NCBI GenBank assembly: GCA_963817785.1
Contig: CAWFPL010000007.1
Span: 62,001 to 126,000 of the forward strand
DNA: 64,000 nucleotides
Direction of reading: 5' to 3'
DNA from: JAKALD01 sp963817785
GTDB lineage: Bacteria > Pseudomonadota > Gammaproteobacteria > Burkholderiales > SG8-39
Shown piece by piece: positions 58,341 through 64,000 of this stretch (position 1 is its first letter; each line of letters opens with the position of its first letter). A model generated the notes under the pieces. The model was not told where the DNA came from. It ran no database searches and saw only the letters and a list, made by a program, of their open reading frames with translations. The position numbers and the translations under genes are program-made.

Positions 58341-59996
58341 GTGCTGCGCAGCCTCGCGATTCGCGACTTCGTGATCGTCGAGCGCGCCGAGCTCGAGCTC
58401 GGCCCCGGATTCACCGTCCTCACCGGCGAGACTGGCGCCGGCAAGTCGATCCTGGTGGACGCGATCGAGCTGCTGGTGGGCGGGCGCGGCGACGCCGCGG
58501 TGGTGCGCGAAGGCGCCGAGCGCGCCGAGCTGTCGGCCGAATTTACGCTCGATCCGCGTGCCGCGCTCGCGGCCTGGCTGGCCGAGGGCGAGCTGGAAGG
58601 CGATGCGGGCGCTCTGATCCTGCGGCGCACGCTCGACCGCAGCGGACGATCGCGCTGCTTCATCAACGGGCACCCGGTGACGCTGGCGCAGATGAAGGAG
58701 GCCGGCGAGCACCTGGTCGACATTCACGGCCAGCACGAGCACCAGTCGCTGTTGCGTCCTGCCGCGCAGCGCGACCTGCTCGACGCGCACGCCGGCGCGC
58801 AATCGCTGGCAAGGGACACCGCGGACGCCTATCGCGCGTGGCGTCGTCTTGAGGTGCTCGCGGCGGAAGCCCAGGCGCGCTCCGCGCAGCGCGAAGCCGA
58901 GCGCGCCGAGCTGGAGGGCAAGCTGGCCGAGCTGAACCAGCTCGGCCTGCGCGAAGGGGAATGGGACAAGCTGGCCGCCGAGCACAGCCGCCTGGCGCAC
59001 GGCTCGAGCCTGCTGGGGGGGGCACAGTCCGCGCTCGAGGCGCTCTCCGAGGCCGAAGGTGCGTGCCTGCCGCAGCTCGCCGCGGTGGCGGGCCGCCTGC
59101 GCGCGCTCTCGGCGCACGACGCGCAGCTGCGCGCGAGCGTGGAGCTGCTCGAGTCGGCCGAGGCGCAGGCAGGCGAAGCGGTGCGCGGGCTGCGCCACTA
59201 CGCTTCGCGCATCGACCTCGACCCGGAGGCCCTGCGCGCAGTCGAGTCACGCGTCGAGGCGCTGCATGCCGCGGCGCGCAAGTACCGCGTCCGGCCGTCC
59301 GAACTACCGGGACTGGCGAAGGAGCTGCAGGAGAGGCTCGGGGAGCTCGCGCTCAGCGTGGATGCCGAGGCCCTGCGGCGCGAGGTCGCCGCGGCCCAGG
59401 CGCGCTACCAGGCGGACGCGGCCAAGCTATCTGAGAAGCGCGTGGGTGCAGCCCAGGCGCTGTCCCGCGCGGTGAGCGATGCGATGCAGCAGCTGGCCAT
59501 GGCGGGCGGGCGCTTTGCGGTCGTGCTGCGCCCGTTGCCGGCGCCCGGCGCAAGCGGTGCCGAGGAGGTCGAGTTCGATGTCGCCGCCCACCCGAGCCTG
59601 CCGATGAGGTCGCTCGCCAAAGTCGCCTCGGGCGGTGAGCTGTCGCGCATCAGCCTGGCCGTGCAACTGGTCGCCAGCAAGGTTTCGCCCGTGGGCACCC
59701 TGGTATTCGACGAGGTCGACGCCGGCATCGGCGGCGCGGTCGCCGAGACCGTGGGCCGCTCCCTCAAGCGCCTGGGCCGCGAGCGGCAGGCGCTGTGCGT
59801 CACGCACCTGCCGCAGGTGGCGGCACAGGGGGATGAACAGTGGTCGGTGTCCAAGGCGAGCGCCAAGGGCCGGGTCGGGTCCACCGTGGCGCGGCTCGAT
59901 CGCGCGGGCCGGGTCGAGGAGCTGGCGCGCATGCTGGGTGGCAGCTCGATCACCGCGACCACACGCAAGCACGCCGCGGAGATGCTGGGAAAGTAG
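58341..59996 (+). CDS. recN: DNA repair protein RecN
   Basis: SMC-like ATPase for double-strand break repair. 551 residues from GTG 58341. Walker A is GETGAGKSILVDAI (about 29-42), and INGHPVTLAQMKEAGEHLVD is typical. A long coiled coil spans about 160-390. The ABC signature is LAKVASGGELSRISLAVQL and Walker B is LVFDEVDAGIGGAVAE. It converges on fur. Confidence 0.97.
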   Translation: MLRSLAIRDFVIVERAELELGPGFTVLTGETGAGKSILVDAIELLVGGRGDAAVVREGAERAELSAEFTLDPRAALAAWLAEGELEGDAGALILRRTLDRSGRSRCFINGHPVTLAQMKEAGEHLVDIHGQHEHQSLLRPAAQRDLLDAHAGAQSLARDTADAYRAWRRLEVLAAEAQARSAQREAERAELEGKLAELNQLGLREGEWDKLAAEHSRLAHGSSLLGGAQSALEALSEAEGACLPQLAAVAGRLRALSAHDAQLRASVELLESAEAQAGEAVRGLRHYASRIDLDPEALRAVESRVEALHAAARKYRVRPSELPGLAKELQERLGELALSVDAEALRREVAAAQARYQADAAKLSEKRVGAAQALSRAVSDAMQQLAMAGGRFAVVLRPLPAPGASGAEEVEFDVAAHPSLPMRSLAKVASGGELSRISLAVQLVASKVSPVGTLVFDEVDAGIGGAVAETVGRSLKRLGRERQALCVTHLPQVAAQGDEQWSVSKASAKGRVGSTVARLDRAGRVEELARMLGGSSITATTRKHAAEMLGK

Positions 59997-60015
59997 GCGC
60001 TCGGCGCGGAGCGCT

Positions 60016-60474
60016 TCAGCCGCGGGACGGCGGGCGCAGATCGGCGGCGGCGGCGCGGTGCTCGCAGTTCGGCTTGGTGCAATCCGCGTACAACGCGAGC
60101 GAATGCCCGCGCAACTCGAAGCCGCGCTGGCGGGCGATCTCGCTCTGGCGTTTCTCGATTTCCGGGTCGTAGAACTCCTCCACCCGGCCGCATTGCAGGC
60201 ATACCAGGTGGTCGTGATGCCCGCTCTGGCTGAGCTCGAACACCGCCTTGCCGGTCTCGAAGTGCTGGCGCGACAGCAGCCCCGCCTGCTCGAATTGCGT
60301 CAGGACGCGATACACGGTCGCCAGGCCGATGTCGATCCCCTCCGCGATCAATGTCTTGTAGACGTCCTCGGCCGACAGATGGCGCACCTTGCTGTTCTCG
60401 AACAGCTCGAGGATCTTGCGCCGCGGCAGGGTTGCCTTCAGGCCGATACCCTTCAGGCTTTGCGTGGAGGTCAT
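60016..60474 (-). CDS. fur: Ferric uptake regulator Fur
   Basis: Fe(II)-dependent repressor. 152 residues from ATG 60474. LKGIGLKATLPRRKILELF begins the winged helix; HLSAEDVYKTLIAEGIDIGLATVYRVL is the DNA-reading part, in short LATVYRVLTQFEQAGLLSR. The metal sites lie in SGHHDHLVCLQCGRVEEF and YADCTKPNCEH. The longer start at 60510 sits inside a predicted -10, so 60474 is preferred. The probable target seen here is the FTR1 promoter. Confidence 0.96.
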   Translation of the reverse strand: MTSTQSLKGIGLKATLPRRKILELFENSKVRHLSAEDVYKTLIAEGIDIGLATVYRVLTQFEQAGLLSRQHFETGKAVFELSQSGHHDHLVCLQCGRVEEFYDPEIEKRQSEIARQRGFELRGHSLALYADCTKPNCEHRAAAADLRPPSRG

Positions 60475-60505
60475 TGCGGGGCTAAAGGGCTGGATGCCAT
60501 CGGCT

Positions 60506-60534
60506 ATCATATAACCTTTGCCTCCGGTTGAGAA
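60506..60534 (-). promoter_or_regulatory. Sigma70 promoter candidate for fur
   Basis: On the minus strand TTCTCA (60529-60534) and TATGAT (60506-60511) are 17 bases apart. It is in the 53-base divergent gap between fur and bamE. It argues against the upstream ATG at 60510. Confidence 0.4.
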
Positions 60535-60950
60535 TCGATCCCGTGTCGCTGCCCTCCCGCGTGCTCCTCGCGATCGCCGTGCTCGCTCTTGCCGCCTGCG
60601 CTCCCCCGGCGATCATCAAGCCCTACCGTATCGACATCCAGCAGGGCAACTACGTGTCGCAGGACATGGTGTCGCAGCTCAGGCCCGGCATGACCAAGGA
60701 CCAGGTGCGCTACATCCTCGGCACCCCGCTGATCACCGACATCTTTCACGCCGACCGATGGGACTACGTGTTCTACCTGCAGAAGGCCTACGGCATACGC
60801 GAAGAGCGCAAGATCACGGTGCTGTTCGACAACGACGGGCGCCTGACGCGCATCGAAGGCGACGTCGTGCCGGCGAAGAGCACGCCGGCCAAGGACGAGG
60901 CACAGGCCGAACCGAAACAGGCCGAACCGAAAAAGGCTGACGGCAAGTGA
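60528..60950 (+). CDS. bamE: Outer membrane protein assembly factor BamE
   Basis: Small lipoprotein of the BAM complex. 140 residues from TTG 60528; GTG 60543 is an alternative. Lipobox LAAC, then PYRIDIQQGNYVSQDMVSQL and RPGMTKDQVRYILGTPL, the SmpA/OmlA fold. The C-terminus is a Lys/Pro/Glu/Ala tail. It is divergent from fur, its usual neighbour, and overlaps dapB by 4 bases. Confidence 0.95.
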   Translation: MRIDPVSLPSRVLLAIAVLALAACAPPAIIKPYRIDIQQGNYVSQDMVSQLRPGMTKDQVRYILGTPLITDIFHADRWDYVFYLQKAYGIREERKITVLFDNDGRLTRIEGDVVPAKSTPAKDEAQAEPKQAEPKKADGK

Positions 60951-61744
60951 AGATCGCGGTCGCCGGCAGCACGGGCCGCATGGGTCGCACTCTGATCGAG
61001 GCGGTGCTGCGCGATCCCGAGCTCCAGCTCACCGCGGCGCTCGAGCGCGCCGGGCACGCCGCCCTCGGGCGCGATGCGGGCGAGCTCGCCGGTGCGCCAT
61101 GCGGAGTCAAGATCCAGGCCGACAGCGCGCAGGCGCTGGCGGCTGCCGATGCGCTGATCGATTTCACGCGCCCGGAAGGCACGCTCGCGCACCTCGAGGC
61201 GTGCGCGAGCCTGGGCAAGGCGATGGTGATCGGCACCACCGGTTTTGCCGAGGCGGACCAGGCGCGCATCGCGCAGGCCGCGCGTCGCGTCCCGATCGTC
61301 ATGGCGCCGAACTTCGCGGTCGGGGTCAATGTGGTGTTCAAGCTCGCCGAGCTTGCGGCCCGGATCCTGGGCGAGGACTACGACGTCGAGATCGTCGAGG
61401 CGCATCACCGCCACAAGGTGGACGCTCCGTCGGGCACCGCGCTCAAGCTCGGTGAGCTGGTGGCGCGGGCGCTGGGTCGCGACCTCGCCCGCACCGCCGT
61501 CTACGGCCGCCAGGGCATCACCGGCGAGCGCGACCCGAAGCAGATCGGCTTCCATGCCATCCGCGGCGGCGACATCGTGGGCGAGCACACTGCGATCTTC
61601 GCCGGCACGGGGGAGCGGGTCGAGATCACGGTGCGCTCGCAGAGCCGCATGACTTACGCCCTTGGGGCGCTGCGCGCGGCCAAGTTCCTGCGGGGCCGGG
61701 CGCCGGGCCTGTACGACATGTTCGACGTGCTGGGCCTGAAGTAG
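60947..61744 (+). CDS. dapB: 4-hydroxy-tetrahydrodipicolinate reductase
   Basis: Lysine/diaminopimelate synthesis. 265 residues from GTG 60947, overlapping the bamE stop. KIAVAGSTGRMGRTLIEAV is the Rossmann start, GTTGFAEADQARI the hinge, and EAHHRHKVDAPSGTALKLGE the catalytic signature. It is complete and typical. Confidence 0.97.
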   Translation: MKIAVAGSTGRMGRTLIEAVLRDPELQLTAALERAGHAALGRDAGELAGAPCGVKIQADSAQALAAADALIDFTRPEGTLAHLEACASLGKAMVIGTTGFAEADQARIAQAARRVPIVMAPNFAVGVNVVFKLAELAARILGEDYDVEIVEAHHRHKVDAPSGTALKLGELVARALGRDLARTAVYGRQGITGERDPKQIGFHAIRGGDIVGEHTAIFAGTGERVEITVRSQSRMTYALGALRAAKFLRGRAPGLYDMFDVLGLK

Positions 61745-61814
61745 CCCGGCCAGGATGCCCCGGGCGGCCGGCCCGCGCGGCCGGGCGACGGTGGCTTAGC
61801 CCCGGCGGTTCCGG

Positions 61815-61820
61815 TATAAT
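61815..61820 (+). promoter_or_regulatory. -10 element of the carAB operon
   Basis: A perfect TATAAT (61815-61820) in the 144-base gap after dapB. The start is predicted at about 61827, nine bases before the leader hairpin. The -35 region (around 61792-61797) is poor, suggesting dependence on an activator. Confidence 0.55.
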
Positions 61821-61835
61821 CCTTGGTTCAATGGA

Positions 61836-61865
61836 GCGGGAGCGGCCGAGGCCGCTCCCGCTTTT
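61836..61865 (+). terminator. Intrinsic terminator (attenuator candidate) in the carA leader
   Basis: GCGGGAGCGGC (61836-61846) pairs with GCCGCTCCCGC (61851-61861) across a 4-base loop, followed by TTTT. It lies after the carA -10 and before the carA start, so every carAB transcript from that promoter must read through it. Confidence 0.75.
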
Positions 61866-61888
61866 CGCATCTACTCCTGGAGTCCGCT

Positions 61889-64000
<2,112 letters not shown>

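Overview
The window looks like the chromosome of a high-GC betaproteobacterium (Burkholderiales/Nitrosomonadales type), probably a free-living or metagenome-derived lineage. The main reason is gene order. It contains ndk-rlmN-pilW-rodZ-ispG-hisS-yfgM-bamB-der; leuC-(entericidin)-leuD-leuB-asd-fimV-truA-trpF-trpB-trpA-accD-folC-dedD-cvpA-purF-metZ; grpE-dnaK-dnaJ next to hemH/hrcA/nadK/recN; and fur-bamE-dapB-carA-carB. These are core betaproteobacterial blocks. No rRNA, tRNA, insertion sequence, prophage or CRISPR array was seen.

Layout. 1-4046 (mostly minus): an efflux pair (EmrB-type MFS pump plus TolC-like lipoprotein, the latter running off the left edge) behind a promoter with a palindromic operator, then a PPK2 polyphosphate kinase. 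4352-6357: an outer-membrane porin fused to a mono-haem cytochrome (Cyc2-like) followed by a dihaem c4-type cytochrome. 6396-8824 (minus): a PRPP-synthetase-like gene overlapping an AMP/thymidine phosphorylase. 8960-12681: a DenD-like dehydrogenase, a Fur-box-controlled FTR1 iron permease and ilvD. 12825-15664: HU, an HNH endonuclease, a DUF6352 protein and an AlkA-type glycosylase. 15689-27154: accA, tilS, then the ndk-to-der block of translation, isoprenoid, outer-membrane assembly and pilus genes. 27261-42717: leucine, aspartate-semialdehyde, tryptophan, fatty-acid, folate and purine genes around fimV. 42723-44042: metZ behind a sigma70 promoter, a SAM-II-like riboswitch and a terminator hairpin. 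44092-47755 (minus): a cell-envelope operon (TPR protein, L,D-transpeptidase, PpiA, LpxH). 47919-50502: cysS and an orphan substrate-binding protein. 50644-57347: the heat-shock block with two sigma32 promoters, a frameshifted hemerythrin gene, hemH and hrcA. 57449-64000: nadK, recN, fur, bamE, dapB, carA and the start of carB.

Iron and redox genes recur: the porin-cytochrome plus c4 pair, FTR1 under a Fur box, Fur itself, ferrochelatase and a hemerythrin-domain gene. The least ordinary items are the Cyc2-like/c4 pair, the SAM-II-like leader of metZ, the phosphorylase/PRPP-synthetase pair, the carA leader hairpin, and the two near-consensus heat-shock promoters. Most of the rest is conserved housekeeping.
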